Positions 16,179 through 24,558 of a stretch of 64,000 nucleotides of DNA are shown piece by piece (the stretch's first letter is position 1; the number at the start of each line of letters is the position of its first letter). The stretch spans positions 1 to 64,000 of the forward strand of contig JAVBLA010000024.1 of NCBI GenBank assembly GCA_031553775.1, in the 5' to 3' direction. A program made the translations under genes and the position numbers. The notes under the pieces were generated by a model. It was not told the origin of the DNA and made no database searches. It saw only the letters and a program-made list of their open reading frames with translations. The DNA is from JAISFI01 sp031553775 (GTDB lineage: Bacteria > Bacteroidota > Bacteroidia > Bacteroidales > Azobacteroidaceae).

Positions 16179-16309
16179 GAATTAAGGATTTTATTCTCTG
16201 TATTTGGGAGAAGTAATTCTTTTGCACTATGTAGAAGGGATAAAAAAGATGATTTTTATTCAGGATTTGAAGATTCCTAACTCTTAACTCTTAATTCTTA
16301 ACTCTTAAC
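16167..16309. repeat. MITE-like palindromic repeat, copy 1
   Basis: A 143-bp element bounded by a perfect 20-bp terminal inverted repeat (16167-16186 GTTAAGAGTTAAGAATTAAG, and its complement at 16290-16309). The interior aligns with copy 2 at 22412-22550 in the same orientation, for example ATTCTTTTGCACTAT against GTTCTTTTACTCTAT and GGATTTGAAGATTCC against GGATTCGAAGAATCC. The left arm overlaps the 3' end of queA and supplies its stop codon. Confidence 0.8.
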
Positions 16310-16356
16310 TTTTATTTTTCTGCAATATTTCAGCCATTTTTCAGTTATATTGTGTA

Positions 16357-18321
16357 GTGAAAACCGTATTTCCATATCTGGTGCTCATGATTTTGTTGTT
16401 TTCGTGCAAAACAGCCAAGTTAAGTGATGCCGTCGCCAAAGAAAATTTGGGTGAATACTATGATGCTGCCGATATATACAAAAAGGTTTACAGTAAAACT
16501 TCCAGTAAGGACAAGGCAATGAAGGGCAGCGTAGCTTTTCATATGGGAGAATGTTTCAGCAAGGTTAATAATGCGCCAAGGGCATTAACCGGTTATCAAA
16601 ATGCGGTACGTTACGGATACAAAGACAGTACATCGTATTTGCATGCTGCACAAATGGCTCACAAATCCGGTCAATACGGAGAAGCGATCAAGTTTTACAA
16701 CGAATATCTGACAAAAGATCCCGGTAGTATTCTGGCTAAAAACGGATTGAAAGGTTGTGACAGTGCCCGTGTGTGGAAAAGTAATCCTACCCGGTATGTG
16801 GTCAAAAGGGAGGAGAAGTTCAATTCGAGACGTGGCGAATTTTCACCGATGCTGTTCGGAAAAGCATATGACCAGCTATACATCACTTCTTCCCGTGATG
16901 ATGCCATGGGAGATACAAAAAGTGCGATCACAGGAATGAAAAACAACGATTTTTTCCTGATCAAAAAAGATGACAAAGGACAATGGATGGCTCCGGAAGC
17001 TATCACGGACGGTATCAACACAGAATTCGACGAAGGTACATGTTCTATCACAGCCGACGGCACCACGATGTATTATACTTTCTGCTCTTTCGATGAGCAA
17101 TCGCCAAGAACCGCACAAGTATACAAATCTTCCCGATCGGGAGCCCAATGGAATAAGGGAGTCCTGTTGGAAATATTCAAAGATTCCCTGGCAATGGCCG
17201 CACATCCGGCTGTTAGTCCCGATGGAGAATACTTGTATTTTGTATCGGATGTTCCCGGAGGATACGGCGGAAAGGATATCTGGAGAATGTCGCTTAGCGG
17301 CACTACAGCCAATGCAGTAGAAAATCTCGGCCCGGAGATCAATACTCCCGGTGATGAAATGTTCCCGTATGTGCGGGATTCGGTGACTCTTTATTTCGCC
17401 TCCAACGGTCACCCGGGCATGGGAGGATTAGATATCTTCAAAGCCACTAAACTCCCCAGTGGCAAATGGCAGGTGGAAAACATGAAATCTCCGGTCAACA
17501 GTATGGGAGATGATTTCGGCATTACCTTTGCAGGAGAACATGAATACGGATTTTTCTCATCAAACAGGAATGACGGGCGCGGTAGCGACCACATTTATTC
17601 TTTTGCCTACCCTACCATTACCATACAAATGGAAGGATGGGTACTGGACCGGGATGAAATGGAAATCCAGGATGCTACCATACGGATCGTTGGAAAAGAT
17701 GGAACCAACGAAAAAATCATCGTCCGTAAAGACGGGACTTATGTTGCCAAAGCTAAGCCCGGCATGGAATATGTAATGATGGCCAGCGCCAAAGGTTATC
17801 TCAATCAAAAACAAACGCTGACTACCAGCAATGAAGAGAAAAGCCAGATCTACTATGTGGATTTCTCCCTGCCATCCATCTCCAAACCAGTTCCGATAGA
17901 TAATATTTTCTATGATTTCGATAAAGCTACTTTACGACCGGAATCGAAAGAAGCGTTGGATGAACTGATCAAAATGCTTGAAGATAATCCGAACGTAACC
18001 ATCGAGCTGGCATCTCATACCGACCGGAAAGGAAAAGAAGAATACAATCAGAATCTATCGCAAAGACGCGCCCAATCAGTCGTAAACTACCTGATTGCCG
18101 GAGGAATTGAAAAAGACCGTCTGACAGCTGTTGGGTACGGCAAAATGAAACCCAAAACCATCAATAAGAAAATGCACGAAAAATATCCTTTCCTACCGGA
18201 AGAACAAATATTGGATGAAACTTTCATCCTTACCCTTACCCCGGAACAGCAGGAAATTGCGGACCAGATTAACAGGAGAACGGAGTTTCAGGTGCTTCGG
18301 ACTACGTATGGGCTTTATTAG
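16357..18321 (+). CDS. PorE-like OmpA-family lipoprotein (TPR, beta-propeller, CRD, OmpA)
   Basis: 654 residues from a GTG start, with lipobox LFSC (Cys17). Domain order: TPR-like helices (about 30-140: EYYDAADIYKKVY, AIKFYNEYLTKDPGSILAKN); a PD40/WD40-like propeller (about 150-425, with repeated HPAVSPDGEYLYFVSD, DSVTLYFASNGHPGMGGLDI and YGFFSSNRNDGRGSDHIY blades); a carboxypeptidase-regulatory-like domain (about 430-510); and an OmpA peptidoglycan-binding domain (about 520-600, FDKATLRPESKEALDEL, LASHTDRKGKEEYNQNLSQR). This order is that of PorE, a peptidoglycan-anchored T9SS component. Paralogues with the same layout exist in Bacteroidetes, so T9SS membership is likely but not proven. T9SS cargo is encoded elsewhere in the window. 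Confidence 0.82.
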   Translation: MKTVFPYLVLMILLFSCKTAKLSDAVAKENLGEYYDAADIYKKVYSKTSSKDKAMKGSVAFHMGECFSKVNNAPRALTGYQNAVRYGYKDSTSYLHAAQMAHKSGQYGEAIKFYNEYLTKDPGSILAKNGLKGCDSARVWKSNPTRYVVKREEKFNSRRGEFSPMLFGKAYDQLYITSSRDDAMGDTKSAITGMKNNDFFLIKKDDKGQWMAPEAITDGINTEFDEGTCSITADGTTMYYTFCSFDEQSPRTAQVYKSSRSGAQWNKGVLLEIFKDSLAMAAHPAVSPDGEYLYFVSDVPGGYGGKDIWRMSLSGTTANAVENLGPEINTPGDEMFPYVRDSVTLYFASNGHPGMGGLDIFKATKLPSGKWQVENMKSPVNSMGDDFGITFAGEHEYGFFSSNRNDGRGSDHIYSFAYPTITIQMEGWVLDRDEMEIQDATIRIVGKDGTNEKIIVRKDGTYVAKAKPGMEYVMMASAKGYLNQKQTLTTSNEEKSQIYYVDFSLPSISKPVPIDNIFYDFDKATLRPESKEALDELIKMLEDNPNVTIELASHTDRKGKEEYNQNLSQRRAQSVVNYLIAGGIEKDRLTAVGYGKMKPKTINKKMHEKYPFLPEEQILDETFILTLTPEQQEIADQINRRTEFQVLRTTYGLY

Positions 18322-18337
18322 TTAACTCTTAACTCTT
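18321..18337 (+). repeat. solo arm of the MITE-like repeat
   Basis: GTTAACTCTTAACTCTT directly after the stop of the PorE-like gene matches the right arm of the elements at 16167-16309 and 22412-22550. No second arm is present. Confidence 0.5.
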
Positions 18338-18338
18338 T

Positions 18339-19397
18339 TCACGCTAATTTAATCGTTTCATCCAAATAAACATCCTGAATCGTATTCAGGAGTGCAATAC
18401 CTTCGTTCATAGGACGTTGGAAAGCTTTCCGTCCGCTGATCAGGCCTATTCCTCCTGCCCGTTTATTGACTACTGCGGTTATGACGGCTTCTTTTAAGTC
18501 GGAAGCGCCTTTGGATTCACCACCGGAATTGATCAGGCCTACACGGCCCATGTAACTGTTGGCTACCTGGTAGCGGCATAAGTCGATGGGGTGTATCGAT
18601 GTTAATTTTTCATAGACTCTTTTATCTGTTTTAGAATAATTGAGGGCTACGAAACCTCCGTTATTGACAGGGAGTTTCTGTTTAACAATATCGGCCTGGA
18701 TGGTAACACCCAGGTGATTGGCCTGCCCTGTCATATCAGCTGAAGCATGGTAATCAACACCATCTTTTTTGAATGCATCATTTCGGAGGTAACACCACAA
18801 GATCGTGGCCATTCCCAGTTCGTGAGCATATTCAAAAGCTTCTGCTACTTCCTGTAAGTGCCGCCGGCTTTCTTCCGATCCCCAGTAGATCGTAGCACCT
18901 ACGGCTACCGCTCCCATGTTCCAGGCTTCCCGGATACTGCCGAACATTACCTGATCGTAAGTATTCGGATAACTCAACAATTCATTGTGATTGATCTTAA
19001 CGATGAATGGAATTTTATGTGCATATTTCCTCGCTACCGATCCCAGAACACCGAAAGTAGATGCCACTGCATTACAGCCGCCTTCAATGGCTAATCTGAC
19101 AATATTCTCCGGATCAAAATACAGGGGATTGGGCGCAAATGAAGCGCCCGCCGTATGTTCTATACCCTGGTCTACAGGCAGAATAGACATATATCCTGTA
19201 TTCGCGAGGCGGCCATGTTCGAATAAGGACTGGAGACTTCTTAATGTTTGAGGATTCCTATCGGAAACGGTCCAGACCCGGTCGATCACATCAGGAGAAG
19301 GAGCATGTAACAACGATTTTTCGATTGTTTTGGATGTGTGGCCGAGATAATATTCTGCCTGTTCACCCAATAAACTGACAATTTTTGAAGGATGCAT
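18339..19397 (-). CDS. fbaB: class I fructose-bisphosphate aldolase (DhnA/FbaB type)
   Basis: 352 residues from MHPSKIVSLLGEQAEYYLGH (ATG at 19397); a longer frame to 19451 adds a non-conserved extension. Family stretches include MSILPVDQGIEHTAGASFAPNP (shortened: SILPVDQGIEH), VKINHNELL, GAVAVGATIYWGS, ADMTGQANHLGVTIQADIVKQ and GLINSGGESKGASDL. It cleaves fructose 1,6-bisphosphate to dihydroxyacetone phosphate and glyceraldehyde 3-phosphate through a Schiff base, in the cytoplasm. It is convergent with the PorE-like gene and divergent from metY. The 352-residue length is usual for bacterial members with this N-terminal extension. Confidence 0.93.
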   Translation of the reverse strand: MHPSKIVSLLGEQAEYYLGHTSKTIEKSLLHAPSPDVIDRVWTVSDRNPQTLRSLQSLFEHGRLANTGYMSILPVDQGIEHTAGASFAPNPLYFDPENIVRLAIEGGCNAVASTFGVLGSVARKYAHKIPFIVKINHNELLSYPNTYDQVMFGSIREAWNMGAVAVGATIYWGSEESRRHLQEVAEAFEYAHELGMATILWCYLRNDAFKKDGVDYHASADMTGQANHLGVTIQADIVKQKLPVNNGGFVALNYSKTDKRVYEKLTSIHPIDLCRYQVANSYMGRVGLINSGGESKGASDLKEAVITAVVNKRAGGIGLISGRKAFQRPMNEGIALLNTIQDVYLDETIKLA

Positions 19398-19509
19398 AAA
19401 AAACTTTTTTAGGGAGTTATTGTTTTTTATTATAACAGTATCGGGAATCATTATGTTTTCAATCTGAGTATAAGATAATCGCTAAAAAATCTTTACAGGA
19501 CGATATTGT

Positions 19510-19541
19510 TTTGTCCAATCACGGATTATTCTTTATTTTTG
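19510..19541 (+). promoter_or_regulatory. Bacteroidetes promoter of metY (-33 TTTG and -7 TATTTTTG)
   Basis: TTTG at 19510-19513 and TATTTTTG at 19534-19541 are separated by 20 nt, an excellent match to the -33/-7 consensus. It predicts a start near 19547 and a leader of about 135 nt before the metY ATG. Confidence 0.7.
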
Positions 19542-19547
19542 TTCCGG

Positions 19548-19682
19548 ATTATTCCCCGAGCCTGTTGAAACTGCAAAAAGTCGAAAAAGATACGAGGGTT
19601 GAACTGAAGGGTAATGAGTAAAGCCGAATGACAAGTAAACAGGTGGTTGGACGAGTTCCACATTAAATCTAAAATTAATTTC
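19548..19682 (+). promoter_or_regulatory. long 5' leader of metY, possible riboswitch
   Basis: About 135 nt between the predicted start site and the metY ATG, more than ribosome binding needs. CCTGTT (19561-19566) can pair with AACAGG (19638-19643), closing a ~70-nt internal region with purine-rich unpaired stretches. I do not recognise a SAM-I consensus, and cannot confirm SAM-II. Regulation by a methionine-pathway metabolite is inference from the gene downstream. Confidence 0.4.
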
Positions 19683-20969
19683 ATGCCAAAGAAACAACTT
19701 CATTTCGAAACATTACAGGTATGCGCGGGCTATGTACAGTCAGATCCCGTCACGAACTCCCGTGCAGTACCTCTTTATCAGACAACTGCATATACATTCA
19801 ATAATGCGGAACACGGGGCCGATTTGTTCAATCTCGATATACCAGGTTATATTTATACCCGGCTGAACAATCCCACAACGTCAATTTTCGAGCAACGGAT
19901 GGCTGCACTCGAAGGCGGAGTTGCCGCTGTAGGTCTTGCATCCGGTATGTCGGCACAACTAATTACCTTCCTGAATTTGATGAAATCGGGAGATAATTTT
20001 GTAACATCCCCCTATCTTTACGGAGGCACTTATAATCAATTTTTCGTATCTTTCAAAGACCTCGGATTAGATGCCCGTAAAGCGAAAAGCGATACCGCCG
20101 AAGATATGGAAAAACTGATCGACGAAAACACAAAAGCTTTATATGTGGAAATTATCGGTAATCCTTATTTCAGCATTCCCGATCTGGAAAAGTTATCTGC
20201 TTTAGGAGCCAAATATGGAATTCCCCTGATTGTAGACAATACATTCGGCTGTGGAGGCTATCTTTGCCAGCCTATCAAATTCGGAGCGAATATTGTAGTA
20301 GAGTCTGCTACCAAATGGATTGGAGGCCATGGAAACAGTATGGGCGGAATCATTGTAGACGGAGGTAATTTCAACTGGGGCAAGGGCAAGTTTCCCAAAT
20401 ATTCGGAACCCTCTGCCGGATATCACGGCATTAAGTTCTGGGAAAAATTCGGTAATGTGGCTTTCACGATGCGTTGTGTGGCTGAAAACCTGAGGGATAT
20501 GGGTCCCTGTATCAGTCCGTTCAATTCCTGGCAATTGATACAAGGTATCGAAACCCTGTCTGTGCGGGTCCAGAAAGAATGCGATACAACGCTGGCTTTG
20601 GCCCAATGGCTGCAAAAACATCCCAAAGTATACGATGTATGTTATCCTGGATTAGATAATCATCCGTATCATACTTTGGCTAAAAAATATTTGTCGAACG
20701 GATTCGGGGCTGTGCTGACTTTCCGTGTAAAAGGGGAACTGAAACAGACTGTCCGTTTCGTGGAAAGTTTAGAATTGATTTCCCACCTGACCAATGTAGG
20801 GGACGTCCGTACGTTGATTACCCATCCTGCCAGTACCACACACAGGCAATTGAGTGAAGAAGCTCAGGCCGAAGCGGGTATCTATCCAGATCTATTGCGT
20901 TTATCGGTCGGTCTGGAACATATAGACGATATTCAAGCTGATCTGGAACAAGCATTCCATCAAATCTAA
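19683..20969 (+). CDS. metY: O-acetylhomoserine sulfhydrylase (MetY)
   Basis: 428 residues starting at MPKKQLHFETLQVCAGY. PLP-dependent Cys/Met metabolism enzyme that makes homocysteine from O-acetylhomoserine and sulfide. The PLP lysine lies in the signature SATKWIGGHGNSMGG (Lys211). Also present are YQTTAYTFNNAEHGADLF, YTRLNNPTTSIFEQRMAALE and the C-terminal THPASTTHRQL. Length and the GHGNSMGG segment favour MetY over the shorter MetB/MetC relatives. The next gene starts 11 nt downstream, so the two may share a transcript. Expression may be controlled by the long leader. Confidence 0.93.
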   Translation: MPKKQLHFETLQVCAGYVQSDPVTNSRAVPLYQTTAYTFNNAEHGADLFNLDIPGYIYTRLNNPTTSIFEQRMAALEGGVAAVGLASGMSAQLITFLNLMKSGDNFVTSPYLYGGTYNQFFVSFKDLGLDARKAKSDTAEDMEKLIDENTKALYVEIIGNPYFSIPDLEKLSALGAKYGIPLIVDNTFGCGGYLCQPIKFGANIVVESATKWIGGHGNSMGGIIVDGGNFNWGKGKFPKYSEPSAGYHGIKFWEKFGNVAFTMRCVAENLRDMGPCISPFNSWQLIQGIETLSVRVQKECDTTLALAQWLQKHPKVYDVCYPGLDNHPYHTLAKKYLSNGFGAVLTFRVKGELKQTVRFVESLELISHLTNVGDVRTLITHPASTTHRQLSEEAQAEAGIYPDLLRLSVGLEHIDDIQADLEQAFHQI

Positions 20970-20980
20970 AAAAAACTCAA

Positions 20981-22384
20981 ATGAAAATAGCATTTCACGG
21001 AGCCGCCCGTACTGTAACGGGATCCAAACATTTGGTGACATTAAACGACGGAACAAAGATACTGCTCGATTGCGGTATGTTCCAGGGTATGGGTAAAGAA
21101 ACCGAACAACTGAACAAAAACCTGGGATTTCCAGCGGAAGAGATCAATTATGTGCTCCTATCTCATGCACATATCGACCATTCCGGTTTACTTCCTCTGC
21201 TGGTTAAGCAGGGGTTTAGAGGAAAAATTTATGCAACACCGGCCACCATCGACCTGACCCGCTTATTATTATTGGATTCCGCATACATCCAGGAACAAGA
21301 TGCTCGGTTCGTGAATAAAAAGCGTATTCTGGAAGGGAAACCACTACTCGAACCTCTCTACAAGGAAGAAGATGCCCGTAAAGTATTTGAGCATTTTCAT
21401 CCGGTGAATTATGCAAGTCCTTTCAGCATCAACAAAGATATCGAACTTCAATTTTTCGATGTAGGACACATTCTCGGGAGCGCTACGGTTTTTCTTTCCA
21501 TCCGGGAAGAAGGAAAGTTGAAAACATTGGTTTTCAGTGGGGATGTGGGAAGGTATGGAGATCCGATCCTGCGCTCGCCACAACCGTTTCCACATGCAGA
21601 TACCATCATTATAGAATCGACATACGGAAATAAAGTTCATCAACCGATCGATACTTATGCGGCCGAATTGAAAGAAAATATTCTGGAGACTTGTATTGGT
21701 AAAAAAGGAAAATTGATTATTCCTGCTTTCAGTGTGGGACGTACACAGGAACTGTTATATGCATTGAATGAGCTGGAGGTAAATGGAGAATTGCCTAAAC
21801 TAAAATACTATGTGGACAGTCCTTTGTCGACAGAAATCACCCTCGCCCTGAAAAGTCATCCGGAATGTTTTAACAAGTCCGTACAAAAACTGATGAAAAT
21901 AGATGCCGATCCATTTATGTTCGAAGGTCTGACTTTTATCAAGGACAAACGGGAATCACAGGCTTTAAATACCAATTATGAACCCTGCGTAATTATCTCT
22001 GCATCGGGAATGGCCGAAGCCGGACGGGTTAAACACCATATTGCCAACAGTATTGAAAACTGGAGAAATACCATCTTACTTATCGGATACTGCGAACCTC
22101 ATTCATTGGGAGCCCGGTTGAAAAACAAACCGGATACAGTGGGAATTTTCGGCATGCAATTTCCGGTAAAAGCAGATATCCGGACAATCGATTCGATGAG
22201 TGCCCACGCCGATTACAACGACCTGTGCCAATACCTTTCCTGCCAGAATCCGGTAGAAGTCGGCCAGATCTTTGTAGTTCACGGAGAACCGGAAGTACAA
22301 GACGAATTTAAAGACCGACTGATCAAAAAGGGGTTTCAGGATGTTATTGTTCCTGAGTTTCATCAGGAAATTGGGGGAATGTAG
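20981..22384 (+). CDS. beta-CASP metallo-beta-lactamase-fold ribonuclease-like protein
   Basis: 467 residues. The metallo-beta-lactamase core has the zinc motif LLSHAHIDHSGLLP (HxHxDH). The following beta-CASP domain has PAFSVGRTQELLYAL (motif A-like), IISASGMAEAGRVKHH (motif B region) and the final SMSAHADYNDL with VVHGE (motif C area). Such proteins are RNA endo/exonucleases related to CPSF-73/RNase J; bacterial members without a KH domain are usually annotated as RNA-metabolising or MBL-fold hydrolases. Cytoplasmic. It sits 11 nt after metY and is followed by copy 2 of the palindromic repeat. Confidence 0.9.
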   Translation: MKIAFHGAARTVTGSKHLVTLNDGTKILLDCGMFQGMGKETEQLNKNLGFPAEEINYVLLSHAHIDHSGLLPLLVKQGFRGKIYATPATIDLTRLLLLDSAYIQEQDARFVNKKRILEGKPLLEPLYKEEDARKVFEHFHPVNYASPFSINKDIELQFFDVGHILGSATVFLSIREEGKLKTLVFSGDVGRYGDPILRSPQPFPHADTIIIESTYGNKVHQPIDTYAAELKENILETCIGKKGKLIIPAFSVGRTQELLYALNELEVNGELPKLKYYVDSPLSTEITLALKSHPECFNKSVQKLMKIDADPFMFEGLTFIKDKRESQALNTNYEPCVIISASGMAEAGRVKHHIANSIENWRNTILLIGYCEPHSLGARLKNKPDTVGIFGMQFPVKADIRTIDSMSAHADYNDLCQYLSCQNPVEVGQIFVVHGEPEVQDEFKDRLIKKGFQDVIVPEFHQEIGGM

Positions 22385-22411
22385 TTTTTTGCGAATTCTT
22401 CGTAAAAAACC

Positions 22412-22550
22412 AGTTAAGAGTTAAGAGTTCAGAATTAATGGTATTCGAAAAAGCAGTTCTTTTACTCTATAGAGGTTTTGAACTGATGATCAGCATATAG
22501 GGATTCGAAGAATCCCAACTCTTAATTCTTAACTCTTAACTCTTAATTAG
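22412..22550. repeat. MITE-like palindromic repeat, copy 2
   Basis: A 139-bp element with inverted arms AGTTAAGAGTTAAGAGTTCA... (from 22412) and ...TTCTTAACTCTTAACTCTTAA (to about 22546), matching over about 24 bp with one mismatch. The interior is homologous to copy 1 (16167-16309). It lies between the convergent ends of the beta-CASP and YtxH genes and may act as a terminator. Confidence 0.78.
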
Positions 22551-22555
22551 TTTGT

Positions 22556-22756
22556 TTACGCCTTTTCAGCTTCTTCTATTTTTTCTTCCACTTCATCAGC
22601 GCAACAGGTTAGCTTACCTTTAAACTGAGAAACTTTATCTCCCAGAAGGTATAGCCATTGTTTTCTTTTTTCGGCATCAGTTCCTAAAATGTAACCTACA
22701 CCTACTCCAACTAAGGCTCCTACGGCCAAACCACCTAAAAAATGACTTGTTTTCAT
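22556..22756 (-). CDS. YtxH-domain small membrane protein
   Basis: 66 residues from the ATG at 22756. A glycine-rich membrane segment (HFLGGLAVGALVGVGVGYILG) is followed by a charged amphipathic tail (AEKRKQWLYLLGDKV, DEVEEKIEEAEKA), the YtxH/gas-vesicle-like small protein pattern. The function of these proteins is not settled; they are often stress-associated. It follows the large surface-protein operon on the same strand by 80 nt and may be its distal gene or independent. Confidence 0.78.
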   Translation of the reverse strand: MKTSHFLGGLAVGALVGVGVGYILGTDAEKRKQWLYLLGDKVSQFKGKLTCCADEVEEKIEEAEKA

Positions 22757-22836
22757 ACGCAAAAAAATAAAAAATTAAATGACCTGCATTTTACTAATAA
22801 ACAAGTGACCCGATCAGGATGTTGTACAAAATAAGG

Positions 22837-24558
22837 TTAAAAACTATAATTATAGCCTACTGTTCCTACAGAAGCATGATGGGTACCCTGTTCTGAATGA
22901 GAACGCCATTGAAAATTACAGGAAAGATTGATTGCATGTCGCATACACGGCCGGTAAACAGCATTGGCGCGAAACGAATAGACCTCCTGTTGCCTGGCTT
23001 TTGACAAATAGCTTGCATTATACGAAATATTATTTGAAATCTGGAGTTTTTTCCGGAAAAACTTATGCGAAGAACCGATTGCCGGCCCCCAGGTAATCAT
23101 TTGTTTTCCGGAAATTCTGTTTTCATTCAGGTTCAGGCCGGCATGTAAACCGGATCCGGAAGCCAGAAATGCAAGAGTATAAACAAATGCCGCATTGGTC
23201 CATCCGGAAACGCTTCCCGGATGATAAACACCTCCCTGTTTATCGGCAACATCCTGATAATTCAGGTTTATATTGAGATTCTGTTGTTGAGTCTCATTTT
23301 TACGCATGAGAATATTGAGGTTCAGGCCGGCAGAGCGGGATAGTTGGGCAAAACTGAGCGTATCCGGCCGGTCCAGTGTATTGAGCCGGTTGATTTGCTC
23401 AAAATCGGAACGTACATGTGTAAATGTCTGGAAATTACTGAAAGATACGGAAGCTGAAACTTTTTCTCCGAAACCGGCATTGATCTGGGCATTTCCGACC
23501 CAACGGGAAGTTGCATTCAATCTGTCATTTGCCAGGTTATCATGCTGGTAACCCATACTGAGAGCAATATTCAACCGGTTGGAAAGCAGGGATTGGGAAG
23601 CATTGACTGTGATATTTTCCAGATCATTGGCAAAATAATAGGCGCCTAAAGTCTGATAACCCGGATCTATCCGTTCATACCCCAGTCCTATCATACTATG
23701 TGGCAGAACATAACTCAACTGTACCTGAACAGCATCAAAAACGGCTGATGACATTTTCGACGCCGGCCAGTATTTCAGAATACCCGGAAGAGCATTTTCT
23801 CCCGGAGAACGAATATCATTTGTCCAAAGACTGAGGGCATATTCTGCCGTCAAGCGGATTTTTTCAATCGGGGAACATGTCAGTCGCAGACTCCCGGCCA
23901 GGTTCTGTACAGGTGTTATGCCTAAACTATCCGGTGGGTATTCTAAAGATCCGGGATCATCTTTGGCGGTAAATACATTCAGGGAAATATCGTTCTCTCT
24001 TTTTTTCCAGCCGACTTTAACTCCATATCCCATTCTTTCATAGGCAGGATACAAGAACGATTCTGTTTCATTATATTCCACAGCTTTCTGCAAACGTCCG
24101 CACATTACACTAAAATTCCAGTTCGTACCGGGTGAAAGATCTACTCCCGCACCCGTAAACAAATGTCCATTCAGGGTATATGGAGAAAATACCATGGAAA
24201 TATCGCCGGCGTGTAGCCTGATCCATTTATAAGAAGGATGGATACTGAAGCGATTCGGCAGGGAAGGAAGTTTATAACTATTACCTGAATTTGTGAGACT
24301 GAACATAAAAGGCATATTCATTATATTGCAGATATTCAGGTTAAGATTTCCATTGAAATAATAGGTGAACGGATCCCTTTCCCCGAGATCTCCCGAGCTT
24401 TCGTAACAGATCGCGCTGAGATTGAATCCTCCGTTGACTTTCAAAAGATTCCCCTTTCCGAACAAATTCCCAACTTTTTCCAGGTCAATACTTTGTGTAT
24501 ACGACATCAATATATTCATGCCAGTAAGCAAGAGCGATATTCCGGTCCGCCTAATCAT
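22837..24558 (-). CDS. predicted outer-membrane beta-barrel protein of the 22.8-36.6 kb surface locus
   Basis: 573 residues with an N-terminal hydrophobic segment (ISLLLTGMNILMSYTQS) as signal peptide. From about residue 35 to the end there are repeated 9-12-residue alternating strands with Asn/Tyr-rich turns (NLNLNICNIMNMPF, ALSMGYQHDNLANDRL, INAGFGEKVSASVSFSNF), ending in VGYNYSF. Length and strand count suggest a large outer-membrane barrel. Its ATG overlaps the end of the upstream lipoprotein gene by 8 bp (ATGATTAG), so the two are translationally coupled. No family name can be given. It is the last of six co-directional genes. Confidence 0.75.
   Translation of the reverse strand: MIRRTGISLLLTGMNILMSYTQSIDLEKVGNLFGKGNLLKVNGGFNLSAICYESSGDLGERDPFTYYFNGNLNLNICNIMNMPFMFSLTNSGNSYKLPSLPNRFSIHPSYKWIRLHAGDISMVFSPYTLNGHLFTGAGVDLSPGTNWNFSVMCGRLQKAVEYNETESFLYPAYERMGYGVKVGWKKRENDISLNVFTAKDDPGSLEYPPDSLGITPVQNLAGSLRLTCSPIEKIRLTAEYALSLWTNDIRSPGENALPGILKYWPASKMSSAVFDAVQVQLSYVLPHSMIGLGYERIDPGYQTLGAYYFANDLENITVNASQSLLSNRLNIALSMGYQHDNLANDRLNATSRWVGNAQINAGFGEKVSASVSFSNFQTFTHVRSDFEQINRLNTLDRPDTLSFAQLSRSAGLNLNILMRKNETQQQNLNINLNYQDVADKQGGVYHPGSVSGWTNAAFVYTLAFLASGSGLHAGLNLNENRISGKQMITWGPAIGSSHKFFRKKLQISNNISYNASYLSKARQQEVYSFRANAVYRPCMRHAINLSCNFQWRSHSEQGTHHASVGTVGYNYSF

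Noticed and set aside
19548..19682. SAM-I riboswitch
   Set aside because: I could not find the conserved SAM-I core in the leader; only a generic structured leader is supported.
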